Shown here: positions 43,466-51,319 of the stretch, one piece after another
How the letters are laid out: each line of letters begins with the position of its first letter
Numbering within the stretch: position 1 is the first letter of the stretch
Origin: Christensenella minuta
GTDB lineage: Bacteria > Bacillota > Clostridia > Christensenellales > Christensenellaceae
Length of the DNA stretch: 64,000 bases
NCBI RefSeq assembly: GCF_003628755.1
Contig: NZ_CP029256.1
Location: forward strand, 1,073,585-1,137,584
Reading direction: 5' to 3'
Made by a program: the position numbers and the translations under genes
Notes under the pieces: model-generated
Database searches by the model: none
The model's input: the letters and a program-made list of their open reading frames with translations, nothing else
Told to the model about the DNA's origin: nothing

Positions 43466-43832
43466 ACCGTTTTCCCTCCCGCATTTTTTTCTGTACTGCC
43501 ATCACCGCCTTGACCGTATAGGCCGTCGCAAGAAAGGTGATGACCGTCGTCATAAAGCAAATGAGCAAAAAAGGCAGCAGGTAATTTTTCAAAAGGCCGA
43601 ACTGCTCCATGATCGCCACGCCGGCAGGGATAAAGAAAAACGCCATGTTTTTCAAAAGAAAATCACCAAACCGTTCGATATGGCGGGGTTTGATGCACTT
43701 TGCCAGCAATAAGGCAAACAATAAAATCATGCTGACAACACTTGTCGGGATCGCAACCGGAATCGCCTCCGAGATCAGTTCGCCCGCGAAGCAGACCGCG
43801 AGCACAATGCCTACCTGAAATAAACTTTTCAC
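43458..43832 (-). CDS. lrgA: CidA/LrgA-family holin-like protein
   Basis: A 124-residue, four-helix membrane protein: VGIVLAVCFAGELISEAIPVAIPTSVVSMILLF and FFIPAGVAIMEQFGLLKNYLLPF are typical. A GTG start is used, 7 nt after GGGAGGA. Works with LrgB. No LytSR two-component genes are next to it. Confidence 0.92.
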   Translation of the reverse strand: MKSLFQVGIVLAVCFAGELISEAIPVAIPTSVVSMILLFALLLAKCIKPRHIERFGDFLLKNMAFFFIPAGVAIMEQFGLLKNYLLPFLLICFMTTVITFLATAYTVKAVMAVQKKMREGKRYE

Positions 43833-43869
43833 TGGCTTCCTCCCATGGAGCTAAAATAATCCCTATGGC

Positions 43870-43898
43870 ATTATAGCCCTCTTTTGCCCGGCAAACAA
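43870..43898 (-). promoter_or_regulatory. Promoter of lrgAB
   Basis: Minus-strand TTGTTT, 17 bp, TATAAT, about 40 nt before lrgA. Confidence 0.6.
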
Positions 43899-43942
43899 CC
43901 TTTTTTGTTATATTCCGAAGACATTTCTCCAAAAGCGGAGGG

Positions 43943-43977
43943 CAAAAAAATATCCCGCGCTTGTATGCGGGATATTT
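43943..43977 (-). terminator. Terminator after the SIMPL gene
   Basis: Arms AAATATCCCGC and GCGGGATATTT, followed on the minus strand by TTTTTTT; it ends the surface-glycan operon. Confidence 0.85.
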
Positions 43978-43985
43978 CGTCCTCG

Positions 43986-44816
43986 TTATTCGATAATATA
44001 GGTCCCCGTGACCGTCGCGGAAACTTCAATTTCCTGCGGACTGATTGGTGTTGCCGCCCCCTTCGCCGCACCTGTATCCATCGCGGCGGATTCCGCCGCC
44101 AGGTAAGGCTCGGCGCTGTATCCCGCGCTGCCTTCCGTGATCGACTGCGGACGGACGATCGCATAGCCGCCCGCCTGCGCTACGGCCTCCGCTTTGCTGC
44201 CTACGGTCTCCATCGCCCGGGCAAGCGCTTCCATATAAACGGAATCCCTATCCGCGAGGTCAAAGGACAGCGAATAAGATGAGTTCGCACCGGCCGCGAC
44301 CGCGGCGTCGATCACTGTGCCTACAGTGTCGATATCGCGTATTGTAACGCGGTAAGTGTTCTCCACCACCGTTTGCTGCGGATTTTCATAGTCCTCATAC
44401 ACATTCAGGCTTTGCGTTTCAAGGTCGTCCTCGGCGACTCCCTGGGTTTTAACCGCGTCCAGGAAGGATTGCGTGATATACGCATTTTCCTCCTGCGCCT
44501 CCTTCGCCGTAGCGCCGGCCGTACGAACGCCGATACTGACATATGCAATATCCGGCATCTTTTTTACGGATTCCGTCGCACTGACGGTAAGCGTGCTGCC
44601 GCCCGCCGATGCTGAGGGAGATGCGGCCGAAGCCGCTGTGTCCACCGCAGGGGACTCGCTGGCAATATCGGGCGATTCTGTAGCCGCGGGCGCGGCGCTT
44701 TGCGTTACTGCGGGAGCAGGCTCCGCAGCCGGACCGCCTGCGCCGCTGTCGCAGCCTGCCAGAACGAGTGCGCACGTTAAAACCGCAAGAACGGCCAATA
44801 TCCAGTGCTTTTTCAT
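43986..44816 (-). CDS. SIMPL-domain (DUF541) lipoprotein
   Basis: A 276-residue lipoprotein: signal MKKHWILAVLAVLTCALVLAGC with lipobox LAGC, a Ser/Ala/Pro-rich linker to about residue 75, then a SIMPL domain (LTVSATESVKKMPDIAYVSIGV to IEVSATVTGTYII). SIMPL proteins form oligomeric envelope rings (BP26) but have no settled role. It follows the ATP-grasp gene by 6 nt, so it belongs to the surface-glycan operon. Confidence 0.9.
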   Translation of the reverse strand: MKKHWILAVLAVLTCALVLAGCDSGAGGPAAEPAPAVTQSAAPAATESPDIASESPAVDTAASAASPSASAGGSTLTVSATESVKKMPDIAYVSIGVRTAGATAKEAQEENAYITQSFLDAVKTQGVAEDDLETQSLNVYEDYENPQQTVVENTYRVTIRDIDTVGTVIDAAVAAGANSSYSLSFDLADRDSVYMEALARAMETVGSKAEAVAQAGGYAIVRPQSITEGSAGYSAEPYLAAESAAMDTGAAKGAATPISPQEIEVSATVTGTYIIE

Positions 44817-44822
44817 TGTCTT

Positions 44823-45977
44823 TTAACCTTCCTTTCCTGTGAAGCGCATGATCTGCTCTATTTCTTTTTTCGATCCGGCCATGATATAAAACCCCGCACG
44901 GGTCGAACTGTCTTCCGCCCGGGAGAGGTTTTCCCGTTTTAACGGACTCTCTTCAATGATACACCCGGGGCGGCGTTCTTTAACAGCTTTTAGCAGTTCC
45001 ACATCCTCCGGCGAGAACAGGAAACGAATCGCCGCCGCTTCATAATGCGGCTCCGCCGCCAGCCGGATCGGTCTTCCCGCCGCAGCGTCTATCACCATGC
45101 CAAGAAAATCATATCCCGCAGAAAGCGGGACCAAGTGGGAGCCAATACAATCGCCGCCCATACGCGCCCCGATCTCAATGATATGCGGGACACCGTTCCC
45201 GGATAACCGAAACTCCGTATGCGACGCGCCCGTTGTGATGCAGAGCGCATCGAGCGCCTGAAACACCGTTTTCCGTATGTCTTCCTGCCATTCCGGTAAA
45301 ATATCCGCCGGAACAGTATGTCCCGTCTCGATAAAATGCGGAGCCCCTGTCGTTTCCTTTTGGGTAAAAGCCAGCAGATGGTGTTCGCCTTCCTGTGAAA
45401 TACATTCGCAGCTGTATTCCGGCCCGGTAATCAAATCCTCCGCAATCGCTTTCTTTTCAAATGAATATCCGATCGCCGCCCGTGCCGCCTCTTCCGCCTC
45501 GCTTTGGGTATGGACTTTCGCGATCCCCCGGCTTCCCGACCTGTCCGTCGGTTTAATAATAAAGGGAAAGGCCAGGTTTTCAAGGCCGAGTGCACTTTCC
45601 GGCGTTTCCAGCAGCACAAATTCCGGCGTTTCCAGCCCTGCTTCCTTCAGTGCCTTCCGCATTCGGTATTTGTTTGTGGAGCATTCGGTGCATCTTTCGT
45701 CGTTGCATGGCAGGCCGAGCGCCCTGGCAACGTAATTCACCGTATGCGTTGCCAGATCGGAGGCGATGGTCACGACGGCCTCCGGCCCGATCTGCCTGCA
45801 CGTCTCAAGCACAGCTTCTTTATCCACAATACTGATCGGATAAAAAAAATCTGCGGTGCGTTCTCCAATATCCCCGTTTTTCCACGCGAATACATGCGTT
45901 TCGTATCCCATCTCCTTCGCGCGCAGAATCAGCGGATTTTGAAATTCGCCCGCTCCGATAACTGCGATTTTCTTCAT
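44823..45977 (-). CDS. ATP-grasp ligase, carbamoyl-phosphate-synthase-like
   Basis: A 384-residue ATP-grasp enzyme. N-terminal Rossmann-like pre-ATP domain (KKIAVIGAGEFQNPLILRA), ATP-binding fold with FPFIIKPTDRSGSRGIAKV and GPEYSCECISQEG, and the metal/ATP site HIIEIGARMGGDCIGSHLV. Such ligases join a carboxylate to an amine or other nucleophile through an acyl phosphate. Coupling by ATGA overlap to an aminotransferase that makes an amino-sugar suggests that it attaches an amino acid or other acid to that amine (inference). Alternatives: amino-acid ligase or dipeptide synthesis. Confidence 0.87.
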   Translation of the reverse strand: MKKIAVIGAGEFQNPLILRAKEMGYETHVFAWKNGDIGERTADFFYPISIVDKEAVLETCRQIGPEAVVTIASDLATHTVNYVARALGLPCNDERCTECSTNKYRMRKALKEAGLETPEFVLLETPESALGLENLAFPFIIKPTDRSGSRGIAKVHTQSEAEEAARAAIGYSFEKKAIAEDLITGPEYSCECISQEGEHHLLAFTQKETTGAPHFIETGHTVPADILPEWQEDIRKTVFQALDALCITTGASHTEFRLSGNGVPHIIEIGARMGGDCIGSHLVPLSAGYDFLGMVIDAAAGRPIRLAAEPHYEAAAIRFLFSPEDVELLKAVKERRPGCIIEESPLKRENLSRAEDSSTRAGFYIMAGSKKEIEQIMRFTGKEG

Positions 45978-47119
45978 ACGCGGACCTCCCGGTTCAGGTA
46001 AAACTCGCGTATCATAGAAACGACATAATCCACATCGTCTTCCTGCAGTTCATAATACATCGGAAGCCGCAGAAGCCGTTCGCTTTCACGGGTAGTATAC
46101 TTATCTTCCCCGGCAAACACGCCGAACCGTTTCCCTGCCGGTGCATTGTGCAGCGGGATATAATGGAAAGCCGTCTCGATATACCTGCTTTTAAGGAATG
46201 AAATGAGCTCCGTCCGCTCCTCCAGGTCCTTCGCCTTGATATAAAACATATGGGCATTATGCGCACACCCTTCCGGGATCGCGGGCAGTTCGATAAAGCC
46301 TTCTTCCGCAAGCGGCAGCAAGCCGTTATAATAACGCTCCCAGCTTTTCATGCGGTCAAGGAGGATCACGTCCGCGATCTCGAACTGGCCGAGGAGAAAA
46401 GCGGCGTTAATGTCGCTCGGCAGATAGGACGAGCCGCAGTCCATCCACGTATATTTATCGACCTGTCCGCGAAAAAATTTACTGCGGTTCGTTCCCTTTT
46501 CACGGATAATTTCCGCGCGCTCCGTATACCGCGACCCGTGGCAGAGAAGCGCGCCTCCCTCGCCCATGCTGTAGTTTTTTGTTTCATGGAAGCTGAAGCA
46601 GCCGAAGTCGCCCAGTGTCCCAAGCGCTTTCCCATAGTAAGCGGATTTCACGCCCTGCGCCGCATCTTCCACGACCTTGAGATTATGCCGCCCGGCAATG
46701 TCCATAATCGTATCCATTTCGCACGCCACGCCCGCATAGTGCACGGGTACGACGGCCTTTGTCTTTTCTGTAACCGCCTGTTCGATCAGGGTCTCATCGA
46801 TGTTCATGGTGTCCGGCCTGATGTCTACAAATACAACTTTCGCCCCGTGCAGCACGAATGCGTTGGCGGTAGAAACGAAGGTATAGGCCGGCATAATCAC
46901 CTCGTCGCCCGGCTCAATCGCACACAGCATGGCCGCCATTTCAAGCGCGTGCGTGCATGATGTCGTCAGGAACGCGTTGGATATCTCACAGTTGAGCTTG
47001 ATCCATTGACTGCACCGCTGGGTGAATTCTCCGTCCCCGCAGGTATGCCGCCGGAACACGGCTTCCTTGATATATCTGAAACTGTTGGGTCCGCAGGGCG
47101 GAACGTTAAAACTAATCAT
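45974..47119 (-). CDS. wecE: dTDP-4-amino-4,6-dideoxygalactose transaminase (WecE-type)
   Basis: A 381-residue PLP aminotransferase of the DegT/DnrJ/EryC1 family. It matches the E. coli WecE pattern along its full length: CGDGEFTQRCSQW, DEVIMPAYTFVSTANAFVL, RPDTMNIDETLIEQA, VPVHYAGVACEMDTI, the PLP lysine in SFHETKNYSMGEGG, GTNRSKFFRGQVDKYTW and FHYIPLHNAPAGKRFG. It should convert dTDP-4-keto-6-deoxyglucose to dTDP-Fuc4N. The sugar nucleotide supply genes (rmlA, rmlB) and the acetyltransferase wecD are not in the window; an ATP-grasp gene stands where wecD might be. Confidence 0.95.
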   Translation of the reverse strand: MISFNVPPCGPNSFRYIKEAVFRRHTCGDGEFTQRCSQWIKLNCEISNAFLTTSCTHALEMAAMLCAIEPGDEVIMPAYTFVSTANAFVLHGAKVVFVDIRPDTMNIDETLIEQAVTEKTKAVVPVHYAGVACEMDTIMDIAGRHNLKVVEDAAQGVKSAYYGKALGTLGDFGCFSFHETKNYSMGEGGALLCHGSRYTERAEIIREKGTNRSKFFRGQVDKYTWMDCGSSYLPSDINAAFLLGQFEIADVILLDRMKSWERYYNGLLPLAEEGFIELPAIPEGCAHNAHMFYIKAKDLEERTELISFLKSRYIETAFHYIPLHNAPAGKRFGVFAGEDKYTTRESERLLRLPMYYELQEDDVDYVVSMIREFYLNREVRV

Positions 47120-47136
47120 CGTAAATTCCTTTCAGT

Positions 47137-48492
47137 TTATGTATAAAGCGGCAGGTAGACGCCGAAAAAAACATAGGCGGCAACGGCCGTCAGCCCGGCG
47201 GCAAGAATGATGGCAAAGACCGCTGCCGTCTTATCTTTGAAAATCCATCTTAGTATCGTTTCAATCCCTATGGTTGTGAACAACATCAGCGGAATCAGCA
47301 ACGACATGATATACCGGCCCTGCGGCTGAAAATCGCTTGTATAGGAATAGTATATGCTAAGGGCCACTGGGATAATCATAGTAAGCACCATACAAAGGCC
47401 CATAAGCCATTTTTTTCCTTTGTTTACATCCCGTTCCCTTATAAAGCGGATAAAACGCACGACGCATCCTGCCATACCTGCAAGAAAGACGGCCGCATAT
47501 ATTTTGTAGATCCACCCGGGGATCAGCACACTCATCGATCCGAAAATGCCAATAAAGCTGTAATACGTAGTCGCCGCCCATTTCATATTCCACAGCACCC
47601 CGACCACCGAGACGCCCTGCTCCTGGACAGTCGGCGCATTTGACGGCTTAAGCTCGTCTATCGCATATAGTTCCTTGTAGTGCTCGGTAATATTAAGTCC
47701 AAGGAAATCTCCGTCATAAATGATATAGCTGCGGATAAACCACCATGCGGCAATGGCCGCAAAGAGGCCCGCCGCCACATAGAGCTTTACGCGAAAACGG
47801 CGGTCTTTCCACCTTGCACGGTCCATCGCCAGATTGGAGACGAAAAACAGGATGATGCTTGCAAGGAGCCAGCCATAGGCATTGTAATATGACATTGCGC
47901 ACAGGCCCATTCCGATCCCAAGCAATGCGCAGCTTTTCACCGGCCATTTATATTTTAATCCCGTTACCCATGCATAGAATATAACCGCCGTCGAAAAAAC
48001 AGCAAAACAATCGTTATTAACATAGCTTCCCAGAAAAGAAAACTGCGGCAGGAATGCAATCAATATGACGAACAGCCACCGGAACGCCCCTTTTAGAAGT
48101 TCTCCGGAAATTTTCACAGCGATCCATACCGTCGCCGTTGCGCACAGCACGCTCACCATTCGCGCCGCCATAAGGAGCGCAAATTCATCCGCTGTAAACA
48201 GCCCGGCAATCTTCATGAACCCTGCGCTGATGATCTGCGGCAGGATTGGTGTAAAACCATAGGAAATCCCCCACAGCGGATCCCGCACCAAGGGGTCCGC
48301 GCCATGCGGCAAGGCTCCATATTGATAGATAAAGGCCGGTATTTTATACCGCATCGTTTCATCGGGCGCCACATTAGGCGGCAGGATCAAACTCCAGGCG
48401 TAATAAAATACAAAGACAAGTACAATAAAAACCAGATGCTCCTGCCGTACGATTTCCCGGAACGAACGTCTCGCGGGCCTCAGCTTATTCAT
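47137..48492 (-). CDS. GT-C type polytopic glycosyltransferase (DUF2142/ArnT-like)
   Basis: A 451-residue membrane protein with about eleven to twelve hydrophobic helices. The first extracytoplasmic loop has the acidic motif PPNVAPDETMRYKIP, as in GT-C enzymes that use polyprenyl-phosphate sugars and in DUF2142 proteins, and a later QPQGRY motif is also typical. Likely moves a sugar from undecaprenyl phosphate to an acceptor outside the membrane. It overlaps the GT2 gene by 8 nt and is 17 nt ahead of wecE. Confidence 0.82.
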   Translation of the reverse strand: MNKLRPARRSFREIVRQEHLVFIVLVFVFYYAWSLILPPNVAPDETMRYKIPAFIYQYGALPHGADPLVRDPLWGISYGFTPILPQIISAGFMKIAGLFTADEFALLMAARMVSVLCATATVWIAVKISGELLKGAFRWLFVILIAFLPQFSFLGSYVNNDCFAVFSTAVIFYAWVTGLKYKWPVKSCALLGIGMGLCAMSYYNAYGWLLASIILFFVSNLAMDRARWKDRRFRVKLYVAAGLFAAIAAWWFIRSYIIYDGDFLGLNITEHYKELYAIDELKPSNAPTVQEQGVSVVGVLWNMKWAATTYYSFIGIFGSMSVLIPGWIYKIYAAVFLAGMAGCVVRFIRFIRERDVNKGKKWLMGLCMVLTMIIPVALSIYYSYTSDFQPQGRYIMSLLIPLMLFTTIGIETILRWIFKDKTAAVFAIILAAGLTAVAAYVFFGVYLPLYT

Positions 48493-49414
48493 GCCGCTTC
48501 ACCTTCTCAATGATAAAGACCGGCCGATTCCGCGCAGCGTCGAACGTCCGCCACAGGTAGGCTCCCAGGATCGATATGGCCATCATCGCCATGCCAAAAA
48601 GCAAAAACAGCAAAAGGACAACCACCGTGAGGGTCTCAAGCGGCGTTTTTACAGCAAAGCAATAAATCAGGTAGCAAGCAAGCCACACAAGCGATGCCGC
48701 AAAGGATATGCTGCCTACAATCCCGATCGCCTTCACCGGAACGGTGGAAAAGCCGAGCAGGGAATCTGCGGTAAGCTTGATTTTTTTTGAAAGACTCCAC
48801 CGTGATTTTCCGGCTTTACGCTCAAGCCGCGTATAGCCCACCTGGGCAGTCTTAAAACCGCTCCACAGGATCTGGCTCATGAGTGACGTATTGAGTTCGT
48901 CCATGGAGATCAGCACATCGATCACCTTGCGGTCGATCAAAAAGCTGTCAAAGCCCCCTTTCGGCATGTTGGGCAAAGCGTATTTTCGCATCATAGACGC
49001 ATAACGGTTGGAGAAAAAACGCTGCGCCGCCGGTTCGTTCCGGTCTTTCCGCACTGCCAGCACCACATCATTGCCCTCATCATATTTCTTCAGCAAATTT
49101 AGGATCAGTTCCGCAGGTTCCTGCGCGTCTGCCGATTTTTTAACGGCGCAATCCCCCGTACATACGTTAAGGCCGGCCAGAAGCGCCGCATGTTCGCCGA
49201 AATTCCGCGAAAGCTTTACCAGCGTCATATGTTTGTCCTGCGCGGCCAATTCTTCCATAACTCCATAGGAACCGTCTCCCGAGCCATCGTCAACCATAAT
49301 GATTTCATATTCACAGGGCAGGACGCCAAGGACCTTTTCCTTAAGCCCGGCATACATGTCCTTCAAATTTTCTTCATTGTAATAAACCGGAATAATAATT
49401 GATAACTTTTTCAT
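48485..49414 (-). CDS. GT2 polyprenyl-phosphate glycosyltransferase (GtrB/ArnC-like)
   Basis: A 309-residue family 2 glycosyltransferase with two C-terminal membrane helices. N-terminal LSIIIPVYYNEENLKDMY, nucleotide-binding IIMVDDGSGDGS, the acceptor-side region NFGEHAALLAGLNVCTGD, and RKAGKSRWSLSKKIKL followed by helices match GtrB/ArnC/DPM1-like enzymes that load a sugar on undecaprenyl phosphate. The ATG was chosen at the conserved MKKLSIIIP; there is no evident Shine-Dalgarno, and the frame extends 23 codons upstream with no better start. First gene of the operon. Confidence 0.9.
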   Translation of the reverse strand: MKKLSIIIPVYYNEENLKDMYAGLKEKVLGVLPCEYEIIMVDDGSGDGSYGVMEELAAQDKHMTLVKLSRNFGEHAALLAGLNVCTGDCAVKKSADAQEPAELILNLLKKYDEGNDVVLAVRKDRNEPAAQRFFSNRYASMMRKYALPNMPKGGFDSFLIDRKVIDVLISMDELNTSLMSQILWSGFKTAQVGYTRLERKAGKSRWSLSKKIKLTADSLLGFSTVPVKAIGIVGSISFAASLVWLACYLIYCFAVKTPLETLTVVVLLLFLLFGMAMMAISILGAYLWRTFDAARNRPVFIIEKVKRHE

Positions 49415-49671
49415 AAAGCATTTTTTTCGCTTTTCCGGGCAACACAAAAAGCCCAAACTTCCCCCGTTTCGCATTAATTTCAAATAAATCTTTTCTGTCG
49501 GGCCTTACCGCAATCCCCTTAACCCGTTTCTATTCTACCGCATTTCAGCGGCAAAAAGGAGCCTTAGTATCTACTTTAATAAAAATTTAACAAATCGGCC
49601 CTTTCTATTTCCTATTGATTTTTACCCTGTTTATATTTTGGTGAAACCGGGAGCGGAGTTCCCGGAAACAA
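49415..49671 (-). other. Gene-free stretch ahead of the glycan operon
   Basis: I see no gene here. A possible minus-strand -10 (TAGAAT, about 49532-49537) has no matching -35, so the operon's promoter is not settled. Confidence 0.4.
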
Positions 49672-49702
49672 AAAGCCGGAAAGCACGCGCTCTTTCCGGC
49701 CT
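49672..49702 (-). terminator. Terminator after the HTH-sensor gene
   Basis: Arms AAGCCGGAAAG and CTTTCCGGCTT (loop 8), with a T run on the minus strand. Confidence 0.8.
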
Positions 49703-49709
49703 TCCTCCG

Positions 49710-51197
49710 CTATTTCCCGGCGACCGCACGGGTGATCTGGTCGTAGACCCACCCCTTCTCTTTACTTTGATGGGGCAGCTGCTGCCAATATTTTTCCATC
49801 ATGGAATAAAAAGTGTTGACCGATAAAAATTCATCCGTCAAAACGCGGACCGTTGTGTCTGCCGCCTGGGAGAAATAGGCGATGGCGTTTTCTTTGACCC
49901 ACAAATTGACTTCGGGCAAAAACGGTTCCGTACCATAGGGCAGCAAGGCCACTTCCACATTGGGATCGTTTTTCGTCTCGTCGATAAAAAGTTTGATTTC
50001 ACGCGCGATATTCGTGCTCGAAATTTCTGCTTTTCTTCCAAGAAGAGAAGAAAAAACCGGTATTTCAAGTTTATGCGCAGGGAGCAGCGAATGGATGTAT
50101 TCCATGCTGAAAATAACGCGGCTGAAATGGCGCTCCGATAAAAATTTCTTTGAATTGGCGTTGCAGGTCCTGTAAAACCGCATGATTTTGCGTTCCTCCG
50201 CCGCAGTGAGCTGCATCTCGAAAATAACATTTTCAATCGTCTCCCTGCTGATTGAAATAAACGGGGAGGACGCGACATTTACATATTGGTTCATATCTTT
50301 TTTAAGGAATTCAGCAATCTCATTTTCCTTGAAATCGTCGCACAGGTCCTTGTGGAAAAGCTGCTTCATCAGCGGCTTAAATCCTTTCATATGGTTCTCC
50401 AAATAGGAATCAAACTGCGCCACCGTCATCGGATCGTCGTATACCGCTGTGTACATATCCGCCGCATCGTCATTGTGATTCGTGCCCACCAGGGCCAATT
50501 TCCCCTTTATCAGGTAAATATAGCGGTAGAAGGGAACCTCCGTATCATAGGTATAATATGCTTCCATCTGCGGCGACAGAAACATGGGAAGCCAGTATTC
50601 GGACATGTTATAAATCTGATCCGCCGGGCGGTTCATATAAAACATAGTCTTAAGCCTGTGTCCTTTTTTCTGCGCATCCAAAAATAGCTTCTGTGACGCA
50701 GAAGAATTATGCGACCCGGAATAAAAGATATGGGAATCCGCATCATAGCCCCAGATGGTCTCTCCACCGGGGAGGGAATCCGCCACTTTCAGCATATAAA
50801 GGATCGCTTCGCGCTTTCCGGAAGGTCCTTTATAAATTTTATAGGAAGCGTTATACAGGCTGTTCCCATTATCCGGCTCCTTGAATTCCTTCTCAAAATC
50901 CTTGGATACGAGCCAGCGCGCGACGTATTCATACAATTCATCCCTCCCCTGTATTTCCGCATTGTTGATGGACGAAAAAAAGCGTTCCAGAGTTTTGATC
51001 CCCTGCTGCTTATTGATGTCGAGTATGGCGTTCACGATATCACTGAAGTATTGTGATTTCATGTTGAGCTCCGCGCGTCCATTTTTCCACCTGCTTATAA
51101 TCGTTCGGTCTACGTGGACGGCCTTTGCAAGCTGGGTCCCCTGGATATACAGCATATCCATCAAATAAGCGAGCGGCGTTACCGGTTGTTTTGTCAT
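49710..51197 (-). CDS. HTH protein with large unknown C-terminal domain
   Basis: A 495-residue cytoplasmic protein. Residues about 18-45 (GTQLAKAVHVDRTIISRWKNG) are a Cro/XRE-type helix-turn-helix, so it probably binds DNA. The following 430 residues are mixed alpha/beta and match no family that I can name. Aromatic-rich segments such as YNMSEYWLPMFLSPQMEAYYTYD, a TNHND motif and a final LPHQSKEKGWVYDQ are visible. There is no receiver, PAS or TPR signature. It is a single-gene unit with its own terminators on both sides; targets unknown. Possible sensor-regulator of the neighbouring wall genes (inference). Confidence 0.78.
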   Translation of the reverse strand: MTKQPVTPLAYLMDMLYIQGTQLAKAVHVDRTIISRWKNGRAELNMKSQYFSDIVNAILDINKQQGIKTLERFFSSINNAEIQGRDELYEYVARWLVSKDFEKEFKEPDNGNSLYNASYKIYKGPSGKREAILYMLKVADSLPGGETIWGYDADSHIFYSGSHNSSASQKLFLDAQKKGHRLKTMFYMNRPADQIYNMSEYWLPMFLSPQMEAYYTYDTEVPFYRYIYLIKGKLALVGTNHNDDAADMYTAVYDDPMTVAQFDSYLENHMKGFKPLMKQLFHKDLCDDFKENEIAEFLKKDMNQYVNVASSPFISISRETIENVIFEMQLTAAEERKIMRFYRTCNANSKKFLSERHFSRVIFSMEYIHSLLPAHKLEIPVFSSLLGRKAEISSTNIAREIKLFIDETKNDPNVEVALLPYGTEPFLPEVNLWVKENAIAYFSQAADTTVRVLTDEFLSVNTFYSMMEKYWQQLPHQSKEKGWVYDQITRAVAGK

Positions 51198-51277
51198 ATC
51201 TTCCTGTTCCCTCTTTTTAAATTCACCCTTTTTATTTAATGTAAACCGGACTTCCGCGGTGAAATATTAAAAAACAA

Positions 51278-51303
51278 AAAAAGGCGAAAAAACTCGCCTT
51301 TTT
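51278..51303 (-). terminator. Terminator after the NagZ-like gene
   Basis: Arms AAAAAGGCGA and TCGCCTTTTT with a short A-rich loop; A and T runs on both sides. Confidence 0.75.
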
Positions 51304-51319
51304 ATTGCAAAAATCGTGT

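Noticed and set aside
49484-49671. Promoter for the glycan operon
   Set aside because: TAGAAT-like boxes are present but no acceptable -35 at 16-18 bp, so no promoter feature is claimed.
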